DNA from: a virus
Direction: 5' to 3' (one strand)
Virus record (IMG/VR): IMGVR_UViG_3300032770_000007
Location: 61,828 to 125,827 of that record
DNA: 64,000 nucleotides
Shown piece by piece: positions 8,331 through 17,073 of the stretch (position 1 is its first letter; every line of letters starts with the position of its first letter). Position numbers and translations under genes: made by a program. The notes under the pieces are model-generated. The model searched no databases. It was not told the DNA's origin and saw only the letters and a program-made list of their open reading frames with translations.

Positions 8331-9494
8331 CTATTTATGCTTTGAGAGATTTATTCTACTAAAGCCTTCTCTATTGACTAGTTTTGAAGGAAAACCATGA
8401 TGAATGGCCACAAATCCTTCTCCTGGACCTTCTCTACCATCAACACTGGTCACATAATGATTGGTCTTATCTAGAGCATCAATAAGAACATTCTTGGCTT
8501 GTTGTAAGTGATGATGTAGATCAAAGAGGCTTTGATATTTTTCATGGTGTTCATCCATGTGATTGAGATGAGACAGAAGTTGTTCTTTCTTCTTCAATCT
8601 ACCTGCCACAGTTTTCAACTTATCAGCCTCTTGTTTGTAATAGTTTGTAATAGAAGCCTTTAGACCAATGGCTGTAGGTTTCTCACCATTTCTTACAGTA
8701 TCATTGATATATTTCTTGATGAAGTTAGCATGACCTACTGTTTCTTTGAATGTCTCTGGATGAGCCTTTAGATAGGTCTTTTCAGCATCAGTTATATGTT
8801 TGGTGAAATTATTATCAAAATCTTCTCCACCCAAAGATTTATCCAAATGGAAATTAGGATCAATCAAATGAACTGATCTGCTACCACGAAAGTTGTGCAA
8901 ATCTGGTTCAAATCCAGCCGTCATTGATCCTAAATCTTTCCCATGATATTTGGTATGGACTACTATACCTATTTGAGCATGCTTAATCTTTTCTGCTTCT
9001 GGATCTTTCTTTTTGATACTATACATCAAGGTATTTGGAGTGAAATGATATGCCTTATCATCCTCATGTATAGTATCTTTATTGTACATGAAATCACCCT
9101 GATAAACTCCTGTATGAGGAACTACTCTTACCAAATGTTCTCTAGCTGATTTTAGTTTGGCTGCTAACTCTGGTCTATCAGAATAATGCTTTTCAATATC
9201 AGCTTCTGTGAAGTTTAAAGTTGGTTTGTCAGAAAGAACAGCCTTGGTGCCAACAAAGAACTTACCAGTCTTAGGATCATGCCCAAAGACGATAGAAGGA
9301 CTACCATCAAACTTTGTAGTGATTTTTGTAGTGGATGGTTTGCCTAAAATACGATCATGAACAGAATGAAGGAGGTCTTTGACATGTTGGTACCCACGAG
9401 CATCATCCTGCAAAATATGATCTTCTACATGCTCTAAGTGTTTCAGTTTTCCAAAAGAATCTAAACTCTCTGCAATATATTGTTTGAAACTCAC
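8331..9494 (-). CDS. DUF6267-like protein, predicted ligase-fold nucleotidyltransferase with capsid-targeting N-terminus
   Basis: The 387-residue protein begins MSFKQYIAESLDSF, which closely matches the T4 internal-protein capsid-targeting peptide (MKTYQEFIAE type), with predicted cleavage after Glu9. It carries TTKFDGSPSIVFG at about 59-71: K61-F-D-G64 fits motif I (KxDG) of covalent nucleotidyltransferases such as DNA and RNA ligases. GVYQGDFMY is a candidate motif III, and EGFVAI (359-364) plus SKLVNR (370-375) fit motifs IV and V. I recall this family as DUF6267. Activity is inferred from motifs only. The start overlaps the stop of the upstream gene (ATGA). Confidence 0.65.
   Translation of the reverse strand: MSFKQYIAESLDSFGKLKHLEHVEDHILQDDARGYQHVKDLLHSVHDRILGKPSTTKITTKFDGSPSIVFGHDPKTGKFFVGTKAVLSDKPTLNFTEADIEKHYSDRPELAAKLKSAREHLVRVVPHTGVYQGDFMYNKDTIHEDDKAYHFTPNTLMYSIKKKDPEAEKIKHAQIGIVVHTKYHGKDLGSMTAGFEPDLHNFRGSRSVHLIDPNFHLDKSLGGEDFDNNFTKHITDAEKTYLKAHPETFKETVGHANFIKKYINDTVRNGEKPTAIGLKASITNYYKQEADKLKTVAGRLKKKEQLLSHLNHMDEHHEKYQSLFDLHHHLQQAKNVLIDALDKTNHYVTSVDGREGPGEGFVAIHHGFPSKLVNREGFSRINLSKHK
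8332..8339 (-). promoter_or_regulatory. Late-promoter-like box CATAAATA
   Basis: On the minus strand the sequence reads CATAAATAGTTG, one mismatch from the T4 late-promoter -10 TATAAATA. It lies 31 bp before the ATG of the 792-aa virion-type protein, overlapping the end of the upstream gene. The phage encodes a gp55-like late sigma that recognises this element in T4. Confidence 0.5.
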
Positions 9495-9676
9495 TCTATC
9501 TCCGTTATCTTATCTTTCTTGATTAATGTTAAAATCGTTTCAGTCAAAGCAATCTCATGTCTAACATAATTCATTTCTATCAATAACTTATCCAAACATT
9601 CTTGATAATAGGCCAACTCTTTTTCCTTTCGTTTCTTTAGATCCAAGACGTCTTTGAGTAAAATAATTTGACCCAT
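9491..9676 (-). CDS. Small coiled-coil protein, 61 aa
   Basis: The start at 9676 (MGQIILLKDVLDLKKRKEKE) is preferred because it begins just after the stop of the upstream epimerase gene; an in-frame Met at 9736 would add 20 residues inside that gene. Neither start has a good Shine-Dalgarno sequence. The product is a charged amphipathic helix from end to end, likely a short coiled coil. Function unknown. Confidence 0.5.
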   Translation of the reverse strand: MGQIILLKDVLDLKKRKEKELAYYQECLDKLLIEMNYVRHEIALTETILTLIKKDKITEIE

Positions 9677-9680
9677 AAGC

Positions 9681-10547
9681 TTATGCGAGCAAAGTATTGT
9701 ATAGGTTCTCTCCCAAATATTTAGCATTATAGCCAAGTGATGTAAGTTTGTCTATGTTCATGTAGAAAGATTTGATTTGCACCAGATCATGGAACTCTTT
9801 TGGTTTGATGAATTTGATCATACTTTTTGAACCAAGTACTCTTCTAGCATAGTAAAGAATATCTGCAAAATACCAAGATTGGCCATTACCAATGTTATAA
9901 ATCTCATCATATTTGCCTTGATCTATGACAAGATTTATTGCATTTACGCAATCTTCAATATGGATATAATCTCTATAAAACCTACCATCATTATATACCT
10001 CAATGTCCCTCTCTGCCTTGATCTCATTGATGAGATATTGTAATGCATTCTTCTTTTGGGATACTTTCTTGTCTCCTGGACCCACAACATTAGCAAGTCT
10101 AAGAATACGATAGTTTAATCCAAAGGTTTCACAATAAGAAATCAATAACTGTTCAGCACATCGCTTGGTTATGCTATAAAATCCTTTTGGATCACAAATA
10201 GCATCCTCTTTTACATCCTCTGGTACTTGTTGATTGCCATATACGAACCAGGAAGAGATTAGATTATATACACAATCAGCAGATTTGACATTACGCGCGA
10301 ACTTACGCCAGTTATCCAAAGTGGTCATCAATACATTCAGATTTGTATCTATGTCTAAATGAGAGTTATCAAAAATATTGTAGTTGTGAACTGTTGAAAT
10401 AAAGTTGATAACATTGGGTGTATAGATTTCATAGTCATCACGATGATTTCTACTTGACCAGTTAGGATCATGGGTACTCGCATCCAGACTATTCCAATAA
10501 TGACTCCCTACAAAACCAAAACCACCCAGAACAGTTATTGCTTTCAT
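9681..10547 (-). CDS. NAD(P)-dependent sugar epimerase/reductase (extended SDR)
   Basis: The start at 10547 (MKAITVLGGFGFVGSHYW) overlaps the upstream stop as ATGA. GGFGFVG at 8-14 is the Rossmann glycine motif; YSITK (about 124-128 of the shortened protein) supplies the catalytic Tyr-x-x-x-Lys; SSWFVYG precedes it as the Ser region. It is an extended short-chain dehydrogenase of the NDP-sugar epimerase/dehydratase superfamily. As third gene after a 4,6-dehydratase and an E1-type 3-dehydrase, it is in the place of the 4-ketoreductases or epimerases that finish 3,6-dideoxyhexoses (RfbS, RfbJ or RfbE type). Which sugar is made cannot be read from sequence. Confidence 0.75.
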   Translation of the reverse strand: MKAITVLGGFGFVGSHYWNSLDASTHDPNWSSRNHRDDYEIYTPNVINFISTVHNYNIFDNSHLDIDTNLNVLMTTLDNWRKFARNVKSADCVYNLISSWFVYGNQQVPEDVKEDAICDPKGFYSITKRCAEQLLISYCETFGLNYRILRLANVVGPGDKKVSQKKNALQYLINEIKAERDIEVYNDGRFYRDYIHIEDCVNAINLVIDQGKYDEIYNIGNGQSWYFADILYYARRVLGSKSMIKFIKPKEFHDLVQIKSFYMNIDKLTSLGYNAKYLGENLYNTLLA

Positions 10548-11884
10548 ACTGGATCCCAAGAAGCAAATACCTCTCCAATATATTTGATAATTTGATCATT
10601 ATAGAAAGGAGGGCACCCAATAAAGAATACATGGGATAATGCCATGTTAGCATTTGGAAACTTAGTAGCATCACCTAAATGCTTATATCCAGGATGGACC
10701 AAAATGTTCCCAGCAAAATAGTTTCTAGTTTGAACCTTATTTGCTTCTAAATGATTGACTAAAGATTGTTTGGTTTCTGGATCATTGCAAATAATAGGCA
10801 CCCCAAACCAAGAAGGTTCAGATATTATTTTAGTATTATATATTGATTCAAAAGGTATTGCTGTTCTAATGCCATCATAATAGTTAACAATCTCTTCTAA
10901 CTTCAAGAAGTTTTCTTTTCTTTTACGTTCAATTTCTGGCCATTTTTCCAGTTGGGCCAAACCAATGGCTCCCTGAAGATCAAGAGGCTTAAGATTATAG
11001 CCCATGTTCTCAAATATGTATTTGTGATCCATGACCACATCCACACCTTCATCCTCAAGCCATTTTGAAAATCTGGTGCCACAGGTTCCACAGGCCAAAA
11101 GATTGGCCTGACCTACACAATGACAGGCTCTACCCCACCAAGATACACTACGAGCAGTCTTCATCAGTTCTTCATCATCAGAACACACCATACCACCTTC
11201 ACCTGTAGTGATATGATGAGCAGGATAGAATGAAGTAGTCCAAGCAGTATAAAAGTCTGTAATAAGTTTACCATTCCATTTTGAACCCAGACTGTCGCAG
11301 TTATCACCAATCAACATTACTCCATATCTCTTTGAAATATCGAGTAGCTTGTCCATGTTTGGAGGATTGCCAAGCACAGGACTTACAAAAATAGCCTTGG
11401 TTTTCTCTGTCAATGCTGAGCGTATATCTCCAACATTAAAGTTCAAAGTAGCCATTTCAATATCAACAAAGACTGGCTTCAGACCATTTTGAACAATAGG
11501 AGCAATGGTTGTAGGAAATCCAACAGGAGATACTATGATCTCATCTCCATCTACCCAACCAAATCTTTTCTTCAGAGCAGTAATTAAAACGAGATTAGCA
11601 GAACTACCACTATTGACCATGTGGGAATGTTTGACATTGAACACTTTAGAGAATATATTCTGGAATCTAAAAACATATGTTCCAGTAGTCAACCAAGAAC
11701 CAGTTAGAAAAGCTTCCATGGCCATTTCAAGTTCCCTATGATCCCAATAAGGACCAGAATAAGGAATCAATGTCTTGCCTGGAACAAAATCTTTCATTCC
11801 ATGAAGATACTTTGGCTTGGCTAATCTAGCCAATTTTTCTATGTGGTGATAGATAGTATGAGTATCTACTCTTTCTATATTCAC
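10544..11884 (-). CDS. E1-type NDP-4-keto-6-deoxyglucose 3-dehydrase (RfbH/ColD-like)
   Basis: A 446-residue DegT/DnrJ/EryC1/StrS-fold protein. Instead of the usual PLP-lysine it has SFYPAHHITTGEGG (218-231), with His223 at the position where E1/RfbH and ColD carry a catalytic His, so it should bind PMP and dehydrate C3 of a 4-keto-6-deoxy sugar. Cys196-X57-Cys254-X1-Cys256-X8-Cys265 nearly matches the E1 [2Fe-2S] motif C-X57-C-X1-C-X7-C, with one extra residue in the last gap. These features separate it from ordinary sugar aminotransferases. It overlaps both neighbours by 4 bp. No E3-like reductase gene is seen nearby; a host reductase may serve. Confidence 0.8.
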   Translation of the reverse strand: MNIERVDTHTIYHHIEKLARLAKPKYLHGMKDFVPGKTLIPYSGPYWDHRELEMAMEAFLTGSWLTTGTYVFRFQNIFSKVFNVKHSHMVNSGSSANLVLITALKKRFGWVDGDEIIVSPVGFPTTIAPIVQNGLKPVFVDIEMATLNFNVGDIRSALTEKTKAIFVSPVLGNPPNMDKLLDISKRYGVMLIGDNCDSLGSKWNGKLITDFYTAWTTSFYPAHHITTGEGGMVCSDDEELMKTARSVSWWGRACHCVGQANLLACGTCGTRFSKWLEDEGVDVVMDHKYIFENMGYNLKPLDLQGAIGLAQLEKWPEIERKRKENFLKLEEIVNYYDGIRTAIPFESIYNTKIISEPSWFGVPIICNDPETKQSLVNHLEANKVQTRNYFAGNILVHPGYKHLGDATKFPNANMALSHVFFIGCPPFYNDQIIKYIGEVFASWDPV

Positions 11885-12891
11885 TTCTTTGCTCCTAGTT
11901 TATATCGCTCTATCTGCTGCTGACTTTTATACCAGTTGATTGTCTTCCTCAATCCTTCTACTAATGGTGTTTGCGCAGGTAGTTCTCCCAATGAACGTAA
12001 TTTTTCTGTTTCTACTCTATATTTCAAATCATGACCCAATCTATCATTTACCATTTCAATATCAACTGTAGAATCCATCATATTCAAAATCAAATCAACC
12101 AAATCTAGATTATTGATGTCTGGTCCAGGACCACCAATATTATATTTTTCTCCAACCATCCCTTCTTTGATTATAAGATCAAGTGCCTTACAAACATCAG
12201 TTACATATACCCAATCCCTTTCATTCAGTCCACTTCCATATATAGGAATATTTTTGCCATTTAAGGCATTTGTAATAGTTTTAGCAATAAATTTTTCTAC
12301 ATGCTGTCTTGGTCCATAGGTATTGGAGCCATTTGTAATGGTATATGGCACCTGATAAGTAGATCCCCAGGCTATGACAAAACATTCAGCTGCAGCCTTA
12401 GAAGCAGCATATGGAGAGTTTGGATGAAATGGATCATGCTCCATGAATGGAGCTGGACCATCAGGATCTCTACCAAGAGGCAAACTACCATATACCTCAT
12501 CAGTTGAAATATGAATTAGTTTTGATTTATGTTTAGCTATTCTAAGAGCCTCTAAAAGATGGATAGTACCATTGATATTTGTTTTGATGAATGGAGCTTT
12601 ATCATTGATAGAGTTATCTACATGGGTCTCAGCAGCAAAATGAACAGTATGTTGTGGTTTATATTCATCAATAATATTTGCTATACTCTCAATATTCCAA
12701 TCCCAAACAAGATCACAATAAGCATAATGTTTATATCTAGTAGTATCTATACCAAACAAATTGTGGTTATGGGCCGCATAAGTCATTTTGTCTATGTTGA
12801 GGATGAACAAATCTTGATATTTGCTCATCATATAATGAATAAAATTAGAACCAATAAAGCCACAACCACCCGTAACTAACATATATTTCAT
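11881..12891 (-). CDS. NDP-glucose 4,6-dehydratase
   Basis: The 336-residue protein is an extended SDR with GGCGFIG at 8-14, HISTDEVYG (about 127-135, the Thr-Asp-Glu catalytic triplet of RmlB-type dehydratases) and YAASKAAAE (Tyr-x-x-x-Lys). It is closest in look to dTDP-glucose 4,6-dehydratase (RmlB/RfbB) and would convert NDP-glucose to NDP-4-keto-6-deoxyglucose. It is the first gene of the sugar operon and feeds the E1-type dehydrase. Known E1 enzymes use CDP sugars, so this enzyme may act on CDP-glucose despite the RmlB-like motifs; this is inference. Confidence 0.85.
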   Translation of the reverse strand: MKYMLVTGGCGFIGSNFIHYMMSKYQDLFILNIDKMTYAAHNHNLFGIDTTRYKHYAYCDLVWDWNIESIANIIDEYKPQHTVHFAAETHVDNSINDKAPFIKTNINGTIHLLEALRIAKHKSKLIHISTDEVYGSLPLGRDPDGPAPFMEHDPFHPNSPYAASKAAAECFVIAWGSTYQVPYTITNGSNTYGPRQHVEKFIAKTITNALNGKNIPIYGSGLNERDWVYVTDVCKALDLIIKEGMVGEKYNIGGPGPDINNLDLVDLILNMMDSTVDIEMVNDRLGHDLKYRVETEKLRSLGELPAQTPLVEGLRKTINWYKSQQQIERYKLGAKK

Positions 12892-12908
12892 AATATAAAT
12901 CCTTTATT

Positions 12909-14186
12909 TTACTTGTTCATTCTAAATGATATTTTCTTTAGTCCTGGCATACCAGCATTAGCATTGTATTCAAATCGAAAATCTGAACTATCGAAATCTT
13001 TGACCAAATATTCTACAGTCTTGAGAGTCTTGTTGATCTTCATAAAAATCTGGGTCACTTTGATTTTCTTGGCTGCATCATTTAGCACACTTAAATAGGT
13101 GTTATTTTTATTTAGTTCATCAATCAAATGATAACCTAGAGGAGATATTATTAATCCCCATCTCTTGGCCTTGTTCTTGACTATTCTATCTGCTATTTCA
13201 TCTGATGCTCTTCTGTTTGCTGACTGATAGAATCCTTCTAGATCACTCAATATGGCTCTGAATGTTCTATATCCACTCAACGCATTTTCGCAATCTTGAG
13301 CAGTAAAATCTTTTTTGAAAAAATGTTTCTTTAGCCAAAGATAACCAGGAGTACCAATATCTCTTGAAGCAGAAATAATACCATCAACCACACTATTATC
13401 TTTGATGGCTATCACTGCCTTTCGAGCATTTTCTTTTTGACCACTAAACTTCATCTTTTCTAATTCATTAGCAATAGTATCTATACTAGGTGGGGCACCT
13501 TCATTGGCTTTGGCTGATATAGATATCTTTTCATTCTTATCAACATTAGCAATGTAGTCTACCAATCTTTGATTTGATGCTATAGGATAAGTTATGGATT
13601 GTACTTTTGGTTTATATACTACCATGAACCATAATGCTCCAGACACTTCACCAAAATCTTTTGCTATTACATTCAAATCTGAATCACTAATAGTTTCTAT
13701 GGCCTTGGATTGAATTTTACCAGATCCCAAAGAGGCTTGTAAAAGATCACCAAGAAATTTCTTCACATTATCATCTACAGACCTGATATTATGAATACAG
13801 TTTATCGCCTTGTTTAGAAATTGGTTTCTATCTAGTGTCTGTCCACCCAATCCTAGTTTATCAGGAGTGAGATCCTTTGGTCTAATAGATCCAGTTGATC
13901 TTGTAGCCAGAACAAAGTAAATCTTGTCACCTTTTTTAGCACCTTGTATATCTTGAAGTATGGTTAGTTCTTTAGTAGGATATGAACCAGAAATCTTTTG
14001 ACTGCTATCTTGTAAGTTAGAAGGTAAGATTGAATTTAGGAGTTTCGCTACATCACCTTTATAGCTAATACGGAGGTGTGGACCACCTCTGGATGATTTA
14101 ATCGGTTCAATGCCTTTCTTTTCTAGATGATATTTGAAATAGTTTATGATAGATATTTGATTTTCTTTTTTCGTAACTACCGTCAT
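12909..14186 (-). CDS. Hypothetical protein, 425 aa
   Basis: The start at 14186 (MTVVTKKENQIS) is chosen because AAAGGAC stands about 9 bp upstream. I do not recognise a family. The protein is Lys/Ser/Ile-rich with no membrane segment. The stretch ISISAKANEGAPPSIDTI near the middle is glycine/proline-rich and acidic-basic mixed, and may be a functional motif. An exact T4 late-promoter -10 (TATAAATA) lies 51 bp upstream, so late expression and a possible virion role are inferred. Confidence 0.6.
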   Translation of the reverse strand: MTVVTKKENQISIINYFKYHLEKKGIEPIKSSRGGPHLRISYKGDVAKLLNSILPSNLQDSSQKISGSYPTKELTILQDIQGAKKGDKIYFVLATRSTGSIRPKDLTPDKLGLGGQTLDRNQFLNKAINCIHNIRSVDDNVKKFLGDLLQASLGSGKIQSKAIETISDSDLNVIAKDFGEVSGALWFMVVYKPKVQSITYPIASNQRLVDYIANVDKNEKISISAKANEGAPPSIDTIANELEKMKFSGQKENARKAVIAIKDNSVVDGIISASRDIGTPGYLWLKKHFFKKDFTAQDCENALSGYRTFRAILSDLEGFYQSANRRASDEIADRIVKNKAKRWGLIISPLGYHLIDELNKNNTYLSVLNDAAKKIKVTQIFMKINKTLKTVEYLVKDFDSSDFRFEYNANAGMPGLKKISFRMNK

Positions 14187-14236
14187 GACAAGTCCTTTTT
14201 TTGAAAGAAATATCATATATGTCAATGATTTAGTGT

Positions 14237-14244
14237 TATTTATA
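14237..14244 (-). promoter_or_regulatory. Late promoter TATAAATA
   Basis: The minus strand carries the exact T4 late-promoter element TATAAATA, 51 bp before the preferred ATG at 14186 and in the gap after the gp41 gene. In T4 this element is bound by gp55-RNA polymerase. Confidence 0.65.
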
Positions 14245-14269
14245 AAGATTCTCGTATCAAATATAAAAT

Positions 14270-15694
14270 TTATACTATTCCATCAAACTTTTTCTTAGAA
14301 AGATCAGTTATCGTCTTCATAACTTCTACAATATCAGTATTTTTTATAAAATCATCTGGGTCTGGTGTTTGATGAGCATCCTGAATGTTTTGTTGTTTAT
14401 CATCAACATCATAAAGTCTTTGTTTATCTCTATCTACTCCAACTACAAATCGTTTGTTTCTAGTCACATCAGCATATCTTGATTTGATTTGTTTCACGAC
14501 CAATTGATTGAGTTTTTCTAGTTCTTCTGAATTGATCATCACTACCATCCAGTCTGCAGTGGCTGGTAAACCAAAGCTTTCAGCCACATCAGTCATATCT
14601 GGATCAGAACTAGAGAACCCATCCCTGGTAAGCTGAGTGGCTGTCAATATTGGTAGATCAGTTTCTACAGCCAATCCTCTGAATTCTTCAGCAATGGCCT
14701 TGATATAGGTGTAACTATTGATATTAGAACCAGGCTTGATTCTGCTTGAACAACAGATATTGATATAGTCAATGATGACAATATCCGGATAAAACTTCTT
14801 CTTCAACTTACATTCATTCAGGAGTGCTTTGAAATGATGGGCCCCAGCTGAGGCTGTAGGATATTCTTTGACGATTAGCTTGCCTTTGATATTCTGTTTA
14901 AGCTTACCAATCTTGCGATCATAATCTTCTTTGGTAATGCTTTCTATATCATCCAAACCAATATTCAAAAGATTAGCATCAATCCTTTGTGCTATCCTCT
15001 CTTGTGCCATTTCTAGGGTGATATAGAGAACATTAAGATTTTGAGCCAAGTAAGAAGAGGCCATGTGACAAAGAGCAAGTGTTTTGCCAACATTCACTCC
15101 ACCAAGCAAAACATTTAGTGTCTTCTTAGGCAACCCACCCTTGGTTATCTTATTGAACATTGTTAGATCAAATGGAACTCTTTGCTCTATATGATGATAG
15201 TATTCATAACGACTATTAGCATCCTCAAGATAATCATGTCCCACATTTGGATCGAAGGAAATAGCCAAGGCATCAGAAAGAATCTTTGGAATCATCCCTT
15301 TGCCTTTGTTCTTATCTTGACCATCCATGATGTGAATACTGTCAAGGATAGCATTATGAAGAGCTCGTTCCTGGCAGAACTTCTCTGTTTCATCTATTAG
15401 CCACTTTAGGTCTTTTGTTTCTGCTGGCTTTGATACTTCTTTTATTAGATTAGAAACAGATTTGAAATCCGTCTCACTAATCTTATCCTTTCCATTGAAG
15501 ATAACAGAAAGTGCCTCACTGGTTGGAGGCATGTTATATTTGGTTATGTAAGAATGAATTTCCTCAAATAAAAGTTTTTCTGCATTGTCTCCAAAAAATT
15601 CACTCTTCAGATACGGAATTACTTTTCTTATGTAAGGCTCTGTTTGTATCAGGTTCTTCAAAATAAGTGTTTCGATCTTCACAATATTCCTCAC
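14270..15694 (-). CDS. 41: Replicative DNA helicase, gp41 (DnaB-like)
   Basis: The 474-residue protein aligns by eye over its whole length with T4 gp41: N-terminal helical domain (DLKWLIDETEKFCQERALHN), Walker A GGVNVGKT at 198-205, LEMAQERIAQRIDANLL (T4 MEMAEEVCAKRIDANML), Walker B region IVIIDYINI, and VKQIKSRYADVTRNKRF near the C-terminus. It forms the hexameric 5'-3' helicase of the replisome and works with the primase. Its first 95 bp overlap the end of the preceding small gene, an unusually long overlap for this genome. Confidence 0.95.
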   Translation of the reverse strand: MRNIVKIETLILKNLIQTEPYIRKVIPYLKSEFFGDNAEKLLFEEIHSYITKYNMPPTSEALSVIFNGKDKISETDFKSVSNLIKEVSKPAETKDLKWLIDETEKFCQERALHNAILDSIHIMDGQDKNKGKGMIPKILSDALAISFDPNVGHDYLEDANSRYEYYHHIEQRVPFDLTMFNKITKGGLPKKTLNVLLGGVNVGKTLALCHMASSYLAQNLNVLYITLEMAQERIAQRIDANLLNIGLDDIESITKEDYDRKIGKLKQNIKGKLIVKEYPTASAGAHHFKALLNECKLKKKFYPDIVIIDYINICCSSRIKPGSNINSYTYIKAIAEEFRGLAVETDLPILTATQLTRDGFSSSDPDMTDVAESFGLPATADWMVVMINSEELEKLNQLVVKQIKSRYADVTRNKRFVVGVDRDKQRLYDVDDKQQNIQDAHQTPDPDDFIKNTDIVEVMKTITDLSKKKFDGIV

Positions 15695-16040
15695 CAGGCT
15701 TTATACCCATTTGAATAGTTTCTTCATCACTATATAATCGCTCTAATATATCTAAGAGTATATGATGAGCAATCTTGCGAAATTTTTTATGGTTGATTTG
15801 TCTAATAGTCAAATATGAATATATAGCTGTTTCAAATCTAATGCTGTGTTTTCTTATAGAAACTTTGGTAAAATAGAAAGTAATGCCTTTGAATTTACCC
15901 CTCAATATTCTCCAAACCTGGACTGGTGCTCTATCTCTCAATCCTGAGTTTTCTGGCGGATAATGAATACATTCAGGACGATAATATCTTCCCTGGGCAT
16001 AATACCAATGATCAAACTTCTGTTTCATCAACAGGAACAT
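15600..16040 (-). CDS. Hypothetical protein between uvsX and gene 41, 146 aa
   Basis: Several starts are possible inside the end of uvsX. MFLLMKQKFDHW at 16040 is chosen because GGAGAAGGTG stands just upstream; MKQKFDHW at 16028 is the alternative. The product is basic and Tyr/His/Ile-rich, with acidic C-terminus (YSDEETIQMGIKPGEEYCED). In T4 the gene in this position is 40, but I see no clear similarity. It overlaps uvsX by 29 bp and gene 41 by 95 bp, which argues for caution, although the frame is long and closes cleanly. Confidence 0.5.
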   Translation of the reverse strand: MFLLMKQKFDHWYYAQGRYYRPECIHYPPENSGLRDRAPVQVWRILRGKFKGITFYFTKVSIRKHSIRFETAIYSYLTIRQINHKKFRKIAHHILLDILERLYSDEETIQMGIKPGEEYCEDRNTYFEEPDTNRALHKKSNSVSEE

Positions 16041-17073
16041 TTTCACCTTCTCCATATTTGAATAGCTTACCAGCAGCCACATCAATAGCATCAAGAACAG
16101 ACTTATCAAACCACTTCTCAGGTTCTCTATAGATTACACTTTCAAATCCAGACTTACCATTTGGAAACTTATACTTGGTGCTGATCTTTTCTACCACACC
16201 ACCCTGTTCAGCAATATCAAGTAAACCATAATATCTGTCTAAACCTCTTGTATGATCAAATAGAGTAATGATCTTCTTTTCTTCACGAGTAAATCTGGAC
16301 TTATCTATCTTTACAGATATTAGAGCACCTGTAACCTGGTTGTCTGTATCCTTCTTCTTTGATTTGCTAAGATAGGTAATAATAGAAGCAGCATACTTCA
16401 GGCCACCACCACCAGACATTTCCTTTGTTGGTACATAGGACCCAACAACCTCATATGTATGATTGGTTACGATCATTGGTACTTTAGCTCTATTCAACTT
16501 CAACGTGATTGCTCTGAAAGCACCACGAATAAGTTGAGTTCTGGTCATGTCTCTGGTATCTTTACCTTCAGCCATGTCATTGACTTCTTTATTAGTAGAA
16601 ACATTACCAAGGCTATCTAAAATGATTAGTAATGGTTTTCTATCTGATTCAGGAGTACTCAAATAATCATTCAAGACTTTGATGGCCTGAGTTCTAAACT
16701 CTTGAATGGTGATGACAGGTAAAATAAAGAATCTTTCTGTATCTATTGATCTAGCCTTGAGCAAATCTGTTGTTTGTTTGCTATTATCCAAAGCACCTTC
16801 ACTTTCAAAACAAATCACTGCTCCATCTTCATACATTTCTTGAAAGTGTCGAGCAATGGATAAGGCATAGAAACTTTTGCCTGTGCTTTCTTCACCAGCC
16901 AGAGCAGTTACCTTATTGTTCGGCATACCGCCATAGATAGTACCAGATAAAAGAGCATTCAAAGCATAAGAACCAGTATCAACAAACTGAGCTACATTTT
17001 CTAAACCTTCAGAAACTTTATGAGCAAACTCATTACCTGCTTTTTGTACTAACTGTTCAAAGAACTTTGGCAT
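16012..17073 (-). CDS. uvsX: RecA-like recombinase UvsX
   Basis: The 353-residue protein shows the RecA core: Walker A GEESTGKS at 60-67, FESEGALD (catalytic Glu region), LLIILDSLGNVST (Walker B), and TNHTYEVVGSYVPTKEMSGG (loop L2 and the Gln/His switch region), as in T4 UvsX. It catalyses strand exchange in recombination-dependent replication together with the UvsY-like protein encoded at 47778-48227. The C-terminus overlaps the next gene. Confidence 0.95.
   Translation of the reverse strand: MPKFFEQLVQKAGNEFAHKVSEGLENVAQFVDTGSYALNALLSGTIYGGMPNNKVTALAGEESTGKSFYALSIARHFQEMYEDGAVICFESEGALDNSKQTTDLLKARSIDTERFFILPVITIQEFRTQAIKVLNDYLSTPESDRKPLLIILDSLGNVSTNKEVNDMAEGKDTRDMTRTQLIRGAFRAITLKLNRAKVPMIVTNHTYEVVGSYVPTKEMSGGGGLKYAASIITYLSKSKKKDTDNQVTGALISVKIDKSRFTREEKKIITLFDHTRGLDRYYGLLDIAEQGGVVEKISTKYKFPNGKSGFESVIYREPEKWFDKSVLDAIDVAAGKLFKYGEGENVPVDETEV

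Noticed and set aside
11505-11741. Plus-strand frame of 78 codons
   Set aside because: Opposite the E1-type dehydrase gene near its PLP-binding core; no independent evidence.
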